This document shows positions 33,642 to 42,254 of a stretch of DNA of 64,000 nucleotides, one piece after another. A model generated the notes under the pieces. That model was not told the origin of the DNA. It searched no databases and worked only from the letters and a program-made list of their open reading frames with translations. The stretch is from Mucilaginibacter sp. KACC 22063. Lineage in GTDB: Bacteria; Bacteroidota; Bacteroidia; Sphingobacteriales; Sphingobacteriaceae. How positions within the stretch are numbered: the first letter of the stretch is position 1; every line of letters begins with the position of its first letter. The stretch covers positions 806,001 to 870,000 of the forward strand of contig NZ_CP117877.1 of NCBI RefSeq assembly GCF_028736115.1, given 5' to 3'. Both the position numbers and the translations under genes were made by a program.

Positions 33642-34676
33642 TTATTTTGAGTTGCGGTCTGTTGATGCGCGTTTAATAAGTTTGGGTTTAATGCTGATTA
33701 CTTTTGGGATGGTTTCTGTATGCTTGTTCTCATGCTCCTGGAAAAACAGGTTGGCAATGGTTTTACCCATGTAAATACTAAACTGATCTACCGTGGTAAT
33801 TGAGGGGCTGGTTATTTCGGCAAAATTCTCATTAGAATATCCGCAAATGCCTAATTCGGCAGGTACTTTAATATTCAGTGAATTGGCAACCTCAAGCACG
33901 CCTAAGGCAGAGAAATCTGAAGTAGAGGCAAATATAGCATCGGGTGGTTCTGCCAAGCTTAATAGTTTGCGTGTGGCTTCGGCACCCAGCTCTTTGGTCC
34001 AGGCATTCTCGATGATCAGCTCTTCAATAACCGGCAACTTATGTTTACTAAGCGCCTGCAAATAACCGTTTTTACGCTGCCTGAAAATAGCCAGGTTTTG
34101 CGGGCCTTCTAATAAAGCAATACGATGATAACCTTTTTCAATCATGTGGCTTACCGCCTCGAAAGATGCCTGCTCATTGTCGTTAATTACTTTAAGCGTT
34201 TCCAGTTCTTCTGCAACACGGTCAAACTGGATAAGCGGGATGTGATGGTTAATCACATTCTCGAGGTGCTTATAGTTTTGGGTATCTACCGAAATAGAAA
34301 TGATAATACAATCAACATGCTGATTGATCAACGTATTAATGCTTTGCACTTCTTTTTCATAAGATTCATTCGACTGGCAAATGATCAGGTTATAGCCCCT
34401 GTGGTAGGAGGCTTCCTCGATACCGGCAATAATGTTTGCGAAAAAATTTTGGTTGATTTTCGGAACTACCACCCCAAGTGTTTTTGTTTGCCCCCTTCGC
34501 AAGTTGGATGCAAGAGAATTACGTTGATAATTCATCTCCTCCGCTGTTTTAATAATCAGCTTTTTGGTGGCTTCGTTAACATAGTTGCTATTGTTTAAAG
34601 CACGTGATACGGAAGAGGGGGTGACATTCAGCTTTTTAGCAATGTCATAAATGGTAGTTCTCTTTTTTTCTTTCAT
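33642..34676 (-). CDS. LacI-family transcriptional regulator, probable xylose/xylan repressor
   Basis: This 344-residue regulator has an N-terminal LacI helix-turn-helix (TTIYDIAKKLNVTPSSVSRALNN, about 8-30) and the hinge helix region (SLASNLRRGQTKTLGVVVP). A periplasmic-binding-like effector domain follows (about 62-335). It is divergent from xylB-xylA and shares with them a CAATCGATTG site 36 bp upstream of its own start. The most natural reading is a repressor relieved by xylose or a xylose derivative. The effector is inference. Identical palindromes at other operons of the locus make it a probable local master regulator. Confidence 0.93.
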   Translation of the reverse strand: MKEKKRTTIYDIAKKLNVTPSSVSRALNNSNYVNEATKKLIIKTAEEMNYQRNSLASNLRRGQTKTLGVVVPKINQNFFANIIAGIEEASYHRGYNLIICQSNESYEKEVQSINTLINQHVDCIIISISVDTQNYKHLENVINHHIPLIQFDRVAEELETLKVINDNEQASFEAVSHMIEKGYHRIALLEGPQNLAIFRQRKNGYLQALSKHKLPVIEELIIENAWTKELGAEATRKLLSLAEPPDAIFASTSDFSALGVLEVANSLNIKVPAELGICGYSNENFAEITSPSITTVDQFSIYMGKTIANLFFQEHENKHTETIPKVISIKPKLIKRASTDRNSK

Positions 34677-34711
34677 CGTTAAAAAACAAAAATGGTAAAA
34701 ATAAATCTCAA

Positions 34712-34721
34712 CAATCGATTG
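34712..34721. promoter_or_regulatory. LacI-type operator at lacI/xylB divergent promoters
   Basis: CAATCGATTG lies between lacI and xylB. On the plus strand its TTG is followed after 18 bp by TAACTTCG, one mismatch from TAnnTTTG and 38 bp before the xylB start. The operator would overlap the -33 element and could also autoregulate lacI. Confidence 0.75.
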
Positions 34722-34785
34722 CAGTTTTAAAAATAAAGTTAACTTCGTTGTGTAGACCTAATTTTAATAAAATCATCGCGTAAGT

Positions 34786-36273
34786 ATGTTGCTGTTAGGC
34801 ATAGACATTGGTACATCGTCGGTAAAGGTTTCTGTAATTGATGCAGAAACTCAAAAATCGATTGCATCTTCACAATACCCGGATCAGGAATCGCCCATCA
34901 AATCATTAGAGGTTGGCTGGGCAGAGCAATCGCCGCAAATGTGGTGGGAGCAAGCCCAAAAAGCTATTTTGCTTTGTAATCAAACAAAAAAATATAACCC
35001 TTCGGATATAGCAGCAATTGGTATTGCTTATCAAATGCATGGTTTGGTGTTGGTTGATAAAGATCAGCAGTTGCTTCGCGATAGTATTATCTGGTGCGAT
35101 AGCCGTGCTGTTCCTTATGGAAACAAGGCTTTCGATGCTATTGGACACGATCGCTGCCTGGAGCATCTGCTAAATTCACCGGGAAATTTTACGGCGTCAA
35201 AACTGGCTTGGGTAAAAGCCAATGAGCCGGAGATTTACGATAAGATTGACAAGATCATGTTACCCGGCGATTTTATTGCCATGAAACTGACGGGTGAAAT
35301 AACAACATCGGTATCTGCTTTATCAGAAGGTGTGTTTTATGATTTTATAACAGATGATATTTCTGAAGATGTGGTCAATTATTTCGGGTTTGAAAAGCGA
35401 TTCTTTCCTGAAATACGCCCTGTTTTTTCGGAACACGGAAAAACACAACCTGAAATATCAGCGCAATTAGGTCTGAAGGCAGGTATTCCTGTTGCGTTTA
35501 AGGCAGGCGATCAGCCTAATAATGCATTGTCGCTAAATGTGCTTAAACCCGGCGAGGTTGCCGCAACAGCCGGAACATCGGGTGTGATCTATGGCGTAAG
35601 CGATAGCCTGACTTATGATCCGCAGTCGAGAGTAAACACATTTGCCCACGTTAACTATGCACCAGATGATAAGCACCTGGGCGTGTTACTTTGTATCAAT
35701 GGTACCGGAAGTTTAAACCGCTGGGCTAAAAATCTTTTCGGTGCATCGTACAGCTACAAAGAAATGAACGACATGGCGGCCTCCATCCGCCCGGGCAGTA
35801 ATGGCCTGCGTGTATTACCATTTGGCAATGGTGCCGAACGTATGCTTAACAATCAACTGGTAGGCGTTCATTTCCAAAATATCGATCTTAACTTACATAC
35901 ACAGGCACATATTTTCAGGGCGGTGCAGGAAGGTATTGCTTCTGCCTTTAGATACGGACTTGATATTATGCGCGAAAATGGCATGTCGCCTTCTATTATC
36001 CGCGCGGGTAAAGCCAACCTGTTTTTGAGCGATGTATTCGCGCAAAGCTTTGTAAACCTTACAGGCGTGCCGGTTGAATTATATGACAACGACGGCAGTG
36101 TTGGCGCCGCATTAGGTGCCGGCATTGGTGCAGCATTCTTTAAAGCACCGGCAGAAGCATTTGCCAACGCCAAACCTATTCAGCTGATTGAACCAAACGG
36201 CAATCTGGAATATGTTTATGAAGAATGGAAGGCATTGTTAGAGAAACAACTCGTTGTAGAACAATTAATCTAA
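34786..36273 (+). CDS. xylB: Xylulokinase
   Basis: XylB phosphorylates D-xylulose to xylulose 5-phosphate in the cytoplasm. The 495-residue protein is a FGGY-family kinase. It has the N-terminal phosphate-binding motif LGIDIGTSSVK, YQMHGLV with the following IIWCDSRA, the LPGDFIAMKLTGE signature, and the C-terminal ATP domain motifs TAGTSGVIYG and DGSVGAALGAGIGA. Length is usual for the family. It lies 44 bp upstream of xylA. An extra AAATCGATTGC-like sequence lies inside codons ~24-27. Confidence 0.95.
   Translation: MLLLGIDIGTSSVKVSVIDAETQKSIASSQYPDQESPIKSLEVGWAEQSPQMWWEQAQKAILLCNQTKKYNPSDIAAIGIAYQMHGLVLVDKDQQLLRDSIIWCDSRAVPYGNKAFDAIGHDRCLEHLLNSPGNFTASKLAWVKANEPEIYDKIDKIMLPGDFIAMKLTGEITTSVSALSEGVFYDFITDDISEDVVNYFGFEKRFFPEIRPVFSEHGKTQPEISAQLGLKAGIPVAFKAGDQPNNALSLNVLKPGEVAATAGTSGVIYGVSDSLTYDPQSRVNTFAHVNYAPDDKHLGVLLCINGTGSLNRWAKNLFGASYSYKEMNDMAASIRPGSNGLRVLPFGNGAERMLNNQLVGVHFQNIDLNLHTQAHIFRAVQEGIASAFRYGLDIMRENGMSPSIIRAGKANLFLSDVFAQSFVNLTGVPVELYDNDGSVGAALGAGIGAAFFKAPAEAFANAKPIQLIEPNGNLEYVYEEWKALLEKQLVVEQLI
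34856..34866. promoter_or_regulatory. Operator-like sequence within xylB coding region
   Basis: AAATCGATTGCATCTT here repeats, base for base, the site and flank at 13280 upstream of SusC. It lies 70 bp inside xylB, about 145 bp from the main site, and could be an auxiliary operator for looping. Confidence 0.35.
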
Positions 36274-36317
36274 ATCATTAGCAGTTATAAGTAAAGCTCA
36301 ATTATCAAACAAATACT

Positions 36318-37649
36318 ATGTCGAATATTATTACAGGGGAAAAAGAATTTTTCAAAGGAATAGGCGCTATAGCCTATGAAGGCCCGCAAAGTGACAATCC
36401 GTTAGCATACCGCTGGTATGACGAAAATAAAGTGGTAGCAGGTAAAACCATGAAAGAGCATCTGCGCTTTGCAGTGGCTTACTGGCATTCGTTCTGCGGT
36501 AATGGCGCCGATCCGTTTGGCGGCCCTACGCATATTTTTCCATGGGATACAAAAAGTGATGCTGTAGAGCGTGCTAAGGATAAAATGGATGCTGCGTTCG
36601 AGTTTTTTACCAAACTTGGTTTGCCATATTATTGCTTCCATGATGTGGATGTTGTTGATTACGGTAACGATATTAATGAAAACGACCGTCGCCTGCAGGC
36701 AATGGTTGATTATGCTAAACAAAAGCAAGCTGCCAGCGGCGTGAAATTACTTTGGGGTACCGCTAACCTATTCTCGCACCGCCGTTACATGAATGGCGCT
36801 TCTACCAATCCTGATTTCCATGTATTGGCACATGGTGCTGCACAGGTTAAAGCGGCATTGGATGCAACAATTGCATTAGGTGGCGAAAATTATGTGTTCT
36901 GGGGTGGCCGTGAAGGCTATATGAGTCTGCTGAATACCAACATGAAACGCGAGCAGGAACACCTGGCTAAATTTTTACATGCATCAAAAGATTATGCGCG
37001 TAAACAAGGCTTTAAAGGTACTTTCTTTATTGAGCCTAAACCATGCGAGCCAACCAAGCACCAGTATGATTATGATGCGGCTACCGTACTCGGCTTTTTG
37101 CAGAAGTACGACCTGCTGAACGATTTCAAACTGAACCTGGAAGTAAACCATGCTACTTTGGCAGGGCATACCTTTCAGCACGAGTTGCAGGTAGCTGCTG
37201 ATGCCGGTTTATTAGGCTCCATTGATGCTAACCGTGGCGATGCACAAAACGGCTGGGATACAGACCAGTTTCCTAATAACCTGGAAGAGGTTGCAGAATA
37301 CATGCTGATCATTCTTGAGGCTGGTGGTTTCCAGGGTGGTGGTATCAATTTCGATGCGAAAATCCGTCGTAACTCAACTGATCCGGCTGACTTATTCTAT
37401 GCACATATTGGAGGTGTAGATATGTTTGCCCGCGCACTTGTTATTGCTGACAACATCCTGCAAAAGTCTGATTATAAAAAGATTCGTACCGACAGATATG
37501 CTTCTTTCGATAGCGGTAAAGGTAAAGAATTTGAAGAAGGCAAACTATCGCTTGAAGATCTGCGCAGCTACGCCATTGAAAACGGCGAACCGGCAACTAT
37601 AAGCGGTAAGCAGGAATATCTTGAAAACCTGATCAATCGTTACATATAA
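36318..37649 (+). CDS. xylA: Xylose isomerase
   Basis: XylA converts D-xylose to D-xylulose. The 443-residue protein matches the long (class II) xylose isomerases. It contains [20 protein letters not shown], the catalytic histidine region [21 protein letters not shown], the metal-binding segment [26 protein letters not shown] and the [19 protein letters not shown] loop. No signal peptide is present, as expected for a cytoplasmic enzyme. It is co-transcribed with xylB and followed by a terminator hairpin. Confidence 0.97.
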   Translation: MSNIITGEKEFFKGIGAIAYEGPQSDNPLAYRWYDENKVVAGKTMKEHLRFAVAYWHSFCGNGADPFGGPTHIFPWDTKSDAVERAKDKMDAAFEFFTKLGLPYYCFHDVDVVDYGNDINENDRRLQAMVDYAKQKQAASGVKLLWGTANLFSHRRYMNGASTNPDFHVLAHGAAQVKAALDATIALGGENYVFWGGREGYMSLLNTNMKREQEHLAKFLHASKDYARKQGFKGTFFIEPKPCEPTKHQYDYDAATVLGFLQKYDLLNDFKLNLEVNHATLAGHTFQHELQVAADAGLLGSIDANRGDAQNGWDTDQFPNNLEEVAEYMLIILEAGGFQGGGINFDAKIRRNSTDPADLFYAHIGGVDMFARALVIADNILQKSDYKKIRTDRYASFDSGKGKEFEEGKLSLEDLRSYAIENGEPATISGKQEYLENLINRYI

Positions 37650-37671
37650 TCAGCGATACTGGTTGTCATAT

Positions 37672-37714
37672 AAAAGGCTCTCGGTTAGGTTATATGCCTA
37701 ATGGAGAGCCTTTT
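37672..37714 (+). terminator. Terminator after xylA
   Basis: AAAAGGCTCTC pairs with GAGAGCCTTTT, and an inner stem is formed by GTTAGG against CCTAAT. The hairpin lies 22 bp after the xylA stop. Confidence 0.85.
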
Positions 37715-37752
37715 CTCATATAAAGGGAATCTATAGATAGATCGGCCAGTTA

Positions 37753-38037
37753 TTAATCATTAACTGTAATTAAGATATTTCCCGTTACGTGTACCGTATT
37801 ACCATTGCTTGAGCTGTGTTGAAGAAATTCGCGGATTTGCCTGCTGGTGCATTCCAATTCGGCAATTTTTGACAGTACAGGGTGCTGGTCTCCCTTATCT
37901 GATTCCATCATGTGCAGTAACTGGCAATTATGATGGCGTATCTTTTCGTTATAGAAGGTTTTAATCAATGATTCTGCGTCGGCCGGTTTAAAATCTCCGT
38001 GTATCAGATTAAATTCTTTCGTAGTTTTCATTTCCAT
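37753..38037 (-). CDS. Small hypothetical protein, paralogue of its neighbour
   Basis: I do not recognise this 94-residue protein. It has no signal peptide or membrane segment, is rich in charged residues and His, and probably forms helices. Its residues ~9-40 (LIHGDF, DAESLIKTFYNEKI) align with the start of the small protein at 38133-38381, with roughly 10 of 32 identities including G, F, DA, L, KI and H. The two are therefore probably paralogues encoded in tandem on the same strand. The C-terminal end (VHVTGNILITV) has a beta-strand look similar to VLQISGN in the neighbour. Confidence 0.65.
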   Translation of the reverse strand: MEMKTTKEFNLIHGDFKPADAESLIKTFYNEKIRHHNCQLLHMMESDKGDQHPVLSKIAELECTSRQIREFLQHSSSNGNTVHVTGNILITVND

Positions 38038-38132
38038 ACTGGGTTAGTACAGTAGCCGGAAGTATACCAGCTACTGGTCAGTGTTCATCTTGTTAGTTTT
38101 CAGTAGTATGTTGATTATTTAAGTGCAGTAAC

Positions 38133-38381
38133 TCAGTTTCCCGAGATCTGTAGCACGGCATCAAGTGTAACTGCATGTTTGAGCTGCTTAATTTGCTGCA
38201 AAGCATTATTTCGTTCGTTCTGTAGCTCAATTATTCTCCGCTCACGCATTTTTATATCCTCTTCATTAAGCGTATCGCTGATTTTATTTTCGTGAAACTG
38301 AATTTTGTTTTTAAAAAGCTGGTTCAGTAGTTCAGAAGCATCTTTGGCTTCAAAGCTTCCTTTAATTAGTTGTATATTCAT
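38133..38381 (-). CDS. Small hypothetical coiled-coil-like protein
   Basis: This 82-residue protein is not recognised. It begins with a LIKGSFEAKDASELL motif shared with the 94-residue neighbour. It continues into a highly charged helical segment (about 25-70, REKRIIELQNERNNALQQIKQLK-like heptads) that could form a coiled coil, and ends with a short beta-like VLQISGN. It lies 12 bp after the isocitrate dehydrogenase stop and may be read from the same transcript. Confidence 0.65.
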   Translation of the reverse strand: MNIQLIKGSFEAKDASELLNQLFKNKIQFHENKISDTLNEEDIKMRERRIIELQNERNNALQQIKQLKHAVTLDAVLQISGN

Positions 38382-38393
38382 TTCCTTTTTATG

Positions 38394-39830
38394 TTATTGA
38401 CCTTGTCCTAATGAGTAAGCTGCTTTACCGTCAAACTGGTAAAGGTTTTCCGTTTTAATTACATCCACGTTTTTATGATGCGCCAGTTCCTGTAGTTTGA
38501 TAACCTCTTCTTTAGAAGGGACAGAACCGCCATCGGCTGAGAAACGGCAACGCCAGTGATCTGTACAGAAGGTTTCTTTAAAGCCTTCGGGCCATACCTT
38601 AATGCCACGGTTCGAGATCATGGTCAGCTGTAAGTGCTCGGTTTTCAAGTCGTTCAACAACTGGCCCAGTTCGTTAGCATCATGGCCCTGCCAGTGCACA
38701 AAAATATCTACGCCCTGCAATGCCTTTTCAGCTGGTTTTTTGCGCTGGTAGGCAGGTAAGCTGATCTGGCTTTTTTGCTCATATTTAACGGCTTTCAGTT
38801 GCGACGGTACCTGCCCTAAGCGCTCAATGATAGCTTCAGCAAATTCGCTGGTACTTACCTTTTGCTTGCTTACGCCCTCGCGGTAAATGTCATAGGTATG
38901 GATACCATCCTCAAGCGTTTTTAACCAGGCATTGTGTATCTTCTCAGCAACATGGCTTTGGCCAATGTGGTTAAGCATCATGATAGCGCCGTGCAACAGG
39001 CCCGAAGGATTGGCTTTATTCTGTCCGGCAATGCGTGGGGCTGACCCGTGTATGGCCTCGAACATAGCATATTCTTCACCAATATTTGCCGAACCGGCAA
39101 GGCCTACAGAACCTGCTATCTGCGCCGCCACGTCTGATAATACGTCGCCGTAAAGGTTAAGAGTTACAATCACGTCGAATATCTCGGGGGTATCGGCCAT
39201 CTTAGCTGCTCCTATATCAATGATCCAGTGTTCTTTTACAATGTCTGGATATTCTTCGCCAATTTCGTCAAACACCTTATGGAACAGCCCGTCGGTCTGC
39301 TTCATGATATTGTCTTTAGTAAAGCAGGTTACTTTTTTACGGCCATTTGCCTTAGCGTACTCGAAAGCATAACGGATGATTTTTTCACACCCTGGCCTGC
39401 TTACCAGTTTCAGGCATTGGATTACCTCGTCGGTTTGCTGATGCTCTATACCTGCGTATAGGTCTTCTTCATTCTCGCGGATGATCACCATATCAAGGTT
39501 GGGGTGCTTGGTAGGAACAAAAGGATACAGGCTGCTGCAAGGCCTTACATTAGCAAAAAGGCCAAGCATTTTACGGGTAGTCACATTTAAACTTTTGTAA
39601 CCGCCGCCTTGTGGCGTGGTGATTGGCGCTTTGAGAAATATCTTGTTGCGGCGGATGTTATCCCATGATTCTTTGGCAATGCCCGAAGTATTGCCCGAAA
39701 GGTAAACCTGTTCACCTACCTCAATTTCTTCAATTTCAATTTGGGCGCCAGCCGCCATGATGATGTTAAGCGTGGCATCCATAATTTCCGGACCGATACC
39801 GTCCCCTTTTGCTACAGTAATTTTTTTCAT
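38394..39830 (-). CDS. icd: NADP-dependent isocitrate dehydrogenase (long C-terminal-domain type)
   Basis: The enzyme oxidises isocitrate to 2-oxoglutarate in the TCA cycle. I start it at the ATG at 39830 (MKKITVAKGDGIGPE), because the nine codons upstream add nothing conserved. The ~478-residue protein has the isocitrate/isopropylmalate dehydrogenase fold with KAPITTPQGGGYKSLNVTTRK, IIRENEEDLYAGIEH, the catalytic-lysine strand FTKDNIMKQTDG and the NLYGDVLSDVAAQIAGS signature. A C-terminal extension (about 345-478) is present. This is the form seen in some bacteria with ~480-residue enzymes. A LysR gene is divergent. Confidence 0.9.
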   Translation of the reverse strand: MKKITVAKGDGIGPEIMDATLNIIMAAGAQIEIEEIEVGEQVYLSGNTSGIAKESWDNIRRNKIFLKAPITTPQGGGYKSLNVTTRKMLGLFANVRPCSSLYPFVPTKHPNLDMVIIRENEEDLYAGIEHQQTDEVIQCLKLVSRPGCEKIIRYAFEYAKANGRKKVTCFTKDNIMKQTDGLFHKVFDEIGEEYPDIVKEHWIIDIGAAKMADTPEIFDVIVTLNLYGDVLSDVAAQIAGSVGLAGSANIGEEYAMFEAIHGSAPRIAGQNKANPSGLLHGAIMMLNHIGQSHVAEKIHNAWLKTLEDGIHTYDIYREGVSKQKVSTSEFAEAIIERLGQVPSQLKAVKYEQKSQISLPAYQRKKPAEKALQGVDIFVHWQGHDANELGQLLNDLKTEHLQLTMISNRGIKVWPEGFKETFCTDHWRCRFSADGGSVPSKEEVIKLQELAHHKNVDVIKTENLYQFDGKAAYSLGQGQ

Positions 39831-39916
39831 GCTTATCAATTTTGTTGCGACAAACATATGGCGCGCTTTTCATTTATTTTTATTTATACTTGCTATACAA
39901 TCCATAAACTTTTTTT

Positions 39917-40840
39917 ATGAATTATACCCTTCATCAGCTTCAGGTTTTTGTAAAAGTGGTTCAAACGCAAAGTGTTACTAAAGCAGCCGAGGAGCTATTT
40001 TTAACACAGCCGGGTGTGTCTATACAGATGCGTAATTTTCAGGAACAGTTTGATATACCGCTTACCGAAGTAATTGGCAGGCAGCTTTATGTAACTGAGT
40101 TTGGGAAAGAAATAGCGACACTCGCTGTAGAGATCCTGGATAAAGTGCATGCGATAGACTATCGTACCGCTGCTTTCAAAGGCATACTTTCGGGCAGGTT
40201 GAAAATATCCAGCGCTTCTACCGGTAAGTACGTAATGCCTTATTTCCTTTCAGACTTTTTAAAGGTCCACCCTGGTGTGGACCTGACAATAGACGTGAAC
40301 AACAAATCAAAAGTGATACAAAGCCTCGAGGACAATGAGGTAGATTTCGGGCTGGTATCCGTATTACCTGACAAGTTGAAGGTTGATGAGGAGTTACTGG
40401 TAGTCAACAAGCTATACCTGGTAGGTAATAAGGACCATGTACCGAAAACAAAAAAGGAAACAAAGGATATCTTTAACCAATTGCCGATGATCTACCGCGA
40501 AGAAGGATCGGCAACACGATTAATTATGGAAGGCTTTTTTGAGCGTACTAAAATTATCGTGAAGAAAAAAATGCAGCTTACCTCTAACGAGGCTGTGAAA
40601 CAGGCTGTTATAGCAGGTTTAGGGTATTCTATTATGCCGCTGATTGGTATACGCAATGAAATTCAGAACGGCGAACTGCAGATCGTACCCGTTTCGGGCT
40701 TTCCCATTAGGTCTGAATGGCGGCTGATCTGGCTCAAAAACAAAAAGCTTTCCCCATTGGCTTTACATTACCTGGATTATGTAAGAACCAATAAATCAGA
40801 TATTATTCAAAAAAGTTTTTCCTGGATAGAGAATTTTTAA
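39917..40840 (+). CDS. LysR-family transcriptional regulator
   Basis: This 307-residue regulator has an N-terminal winged helix-turn-helix (LHQLQVFVKVVQTQSVTKAAEELFLTQPGVS region) and a two-lobed substrate-binding domain (about 90-300). It is divergent from icd with 86 bp between the starts, so it may control icd or itself. The effector is unknown. Sequence style resembles CysB/CbbR-like members, but no specific assignment is justified. Confidence 0.9.
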   Translation: MNYTLHQLQVFVKVVQTQSVTKAAEELFLTQPGVSIQMRNFQEQFDIPLTEVIGRQLYVTEFGKEIATLAVEILDKVHAIDYRTAAFKGILSGRLKISSASTGKYVMPYFLSDFLKVHPGVDLTIDVNNKSKVIQSLEDNEVDFGLVSVLPDKLKVDEELLVVNKLYLVGNKDHVPKTKKETKDIFNQLPMIYREEGSATRLIMEGFFERTKIIVKKKMQLTSNEAVKQAVIAGLGYSIMPLIGIRNEIQNGELQIVPVSGFPIRSEWRLIWLKNKKLSPLALHYLDYVRTNKSDIIQKSFSWIENF

Positions 40841-40884
40841 GAGCCGATGCTACTATAGTTGAACCAAAGTTAGGTAGTTGTTTT

Positions 40885-41145
40885 CTACCTCCCCGACAAG
40901 AATCCCACCGTTTTAGGTTCTTTAATTTCTACGGCAAAGCCTTCTAAATAAAGCTGGTCGTCTGTGTATTTAACGCGCAGGGTGCTTTCGTCTACCTTAA
41001 AGTTCTGCGGTTTCAGCTTTTCGTTAATATGGTCGGTTACGGCGCGTGTTTCAAAGCTTTTGGTGGTGCGCAGGCTGTCGTCTATAGCTTCAAGGGTAAC
41101 GCCTTCAACCTTGTATGAAAATCCTATAATGTTTTTCTCGCTCAT
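40885..41145 (-). CDS. Conserved-looking hypothetical protein, 86 aa
   Basis: I do not recognise this small protein. It has no signal peptide and no membrane helix. Alternating hydrophobic segments (IIGFSYKVEG, TLRVKYTDDQLYLEGFAVEI) suggest a compact beta-rich or alpha/beta fold. It lies convergent with the LysR gene and divergent from the DUF808 gene. Coding is supported by an intact frame and normal composition only. Confidence 0.6.
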   Translation of the reverse strand: MSEKNIIGFSYKVEGVTLEAIDDSLRTTKSFETRAVTDHINEKLKPQNFKVDESTLRVKYTDDQLYLEGFAVEIKEPKTVGFLSGR

Positions 41146-41286
41146 GTTGTATCTAATATTACTTGCAGCAAGGTATTATTATTCTGCCAGTTTTACGTTG
41201 TTACGCCAGGCATAAAAGTAATCCGTTTATAACCCTGCGGTCAAACTATTTGTATACCCGGCGGGTTAATGCTGTAACTATAAATT

Positions 41287-42168
41287 ATGGCATCAGGTTT
41301 TTTTGCAGTACTGGATGATATCGCCTTTTTGATGGATGACGTTGCTGTGGCAACCAAAGTGGCAACACGTAAAACCGCCGGTATTTTAGGCGATGACCTG
41401 GCCGTTAATGCCGAAAAGGCTACCGGTTTCCTGTCAGACAGGGAACTGCCCGTGTTATGGTCAATCACCAAAGGCTCGCTGCTTAATAAACTGATCATTG
41501 TGCCTATCGCGTTGCTGCTTAATGCATTGTTCCCGGCGGCAATTAAATTCATACTCATTTTAGGCGGCATCTATCTGGCTTACGAGGGTGCCGAAAAAAT
41601 ATTCGAATTTCTCTTCCATCGCAAACACCCGAAAGAAGCTGATAAGGCAAAGGAGAAAGCAGATAACAACCTGGCTAAAGAGAAAGAAAAGGTAAAATCG
41701 GCAGTAACTACAGATTTTATCCTGTCGATAGAAATTGTAATTATCGCTTTGGGTGCCGTCGCCGAAAAGGATTTGACCACCCAAATTGTGGCGGTGGCTA
41801 TAGTGGCCATACTGGCTACCGTAGGTGTGTACGGTATCGTCGCCCTCATCGTCCGTACGGATGACCTGGGCTATAAGCTTATAAAAGGCGAGGCCGAAAG
41901 CAGTTTCTCTTATAAAGTGGGCCATGTGTTAGTAAAGGCGCTGCCAGTTATCATTAAAGTGTTAAGCGTTGTTGGCGTAATAGCCCTGCTGCTGGTTTCA
42001 GGAGGCATATTTGTACATAATATCCCCTACTTTCATCACTTGTTAGAACAGTTGCCACTTGTAGTCAAAGAGTTTTCATTAGGGTTAATCATCGGGTCAA
42101 TTGCGGTAGGTATTGTAACGATTGTTAAGAAAATGTTCTTCAAACCCAAGCCATCAACTGATCATTAA
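41287..42168 (+). CDS. DUF808 (YedI-like) inner-membrane protein
   Basis: This 293-residue protein belongs to the DUF808/YedI family of unknown function. The N-terminal signature is strong: GFFAVLDDIAFLMDDVA, TRKTAGILGDDLAVNAEKA and the GGIYLAYEGAEKIFEFL segment. About five hydrophobic helices are visible (for example 70-98, 152-195, 226-247, 262-283). A charged Lys/Glu-rich loop lies at about 118-140. Length is close to E. coli YedI. It is probably a single-gene unit. Confidence 0.9.
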   Translation: MASGFFAVLDDIAFLMDDVAVATKVATRKTAGILGDDLAVNAEKATGFLSDRELPVLWSITKGSLLNKLIIVPIALLLNALFPAAIKFILILGGIYLAYEGAEKIFEFLFHRKHPKEADKAKEKADNNLAKEKEKVKSAVTTDFILSIEIVIIALGAVAEKDLTTQIVAVAIVAILATVGVYGIVALIVRTDDLGYKLIKGEAESSFSYKVGHVLVKALPVIIKVLSVVGVIALLLVSGGIFVHNIPYFHHLLEQLPLVVKEFSLGLIIGSIAVGIVTIVKKMFFKPKPSTDH

Positions 42169-42254
42169 GTTAATTTTAAAGAATTAATTGTCAATTAGCA
42201 CATAGGCACCGATACCGTAAATTGTTACATTTGAAGTAACAATTATAATACAAG

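Noticed and set aside
34125..34598. 157-codon open frame on the plus strand inside the LacI gene
   Set aside because: It is antisense to a well-supported LacI gene, has no recognisable domain, and its composition reflects the opposite-strand coding.
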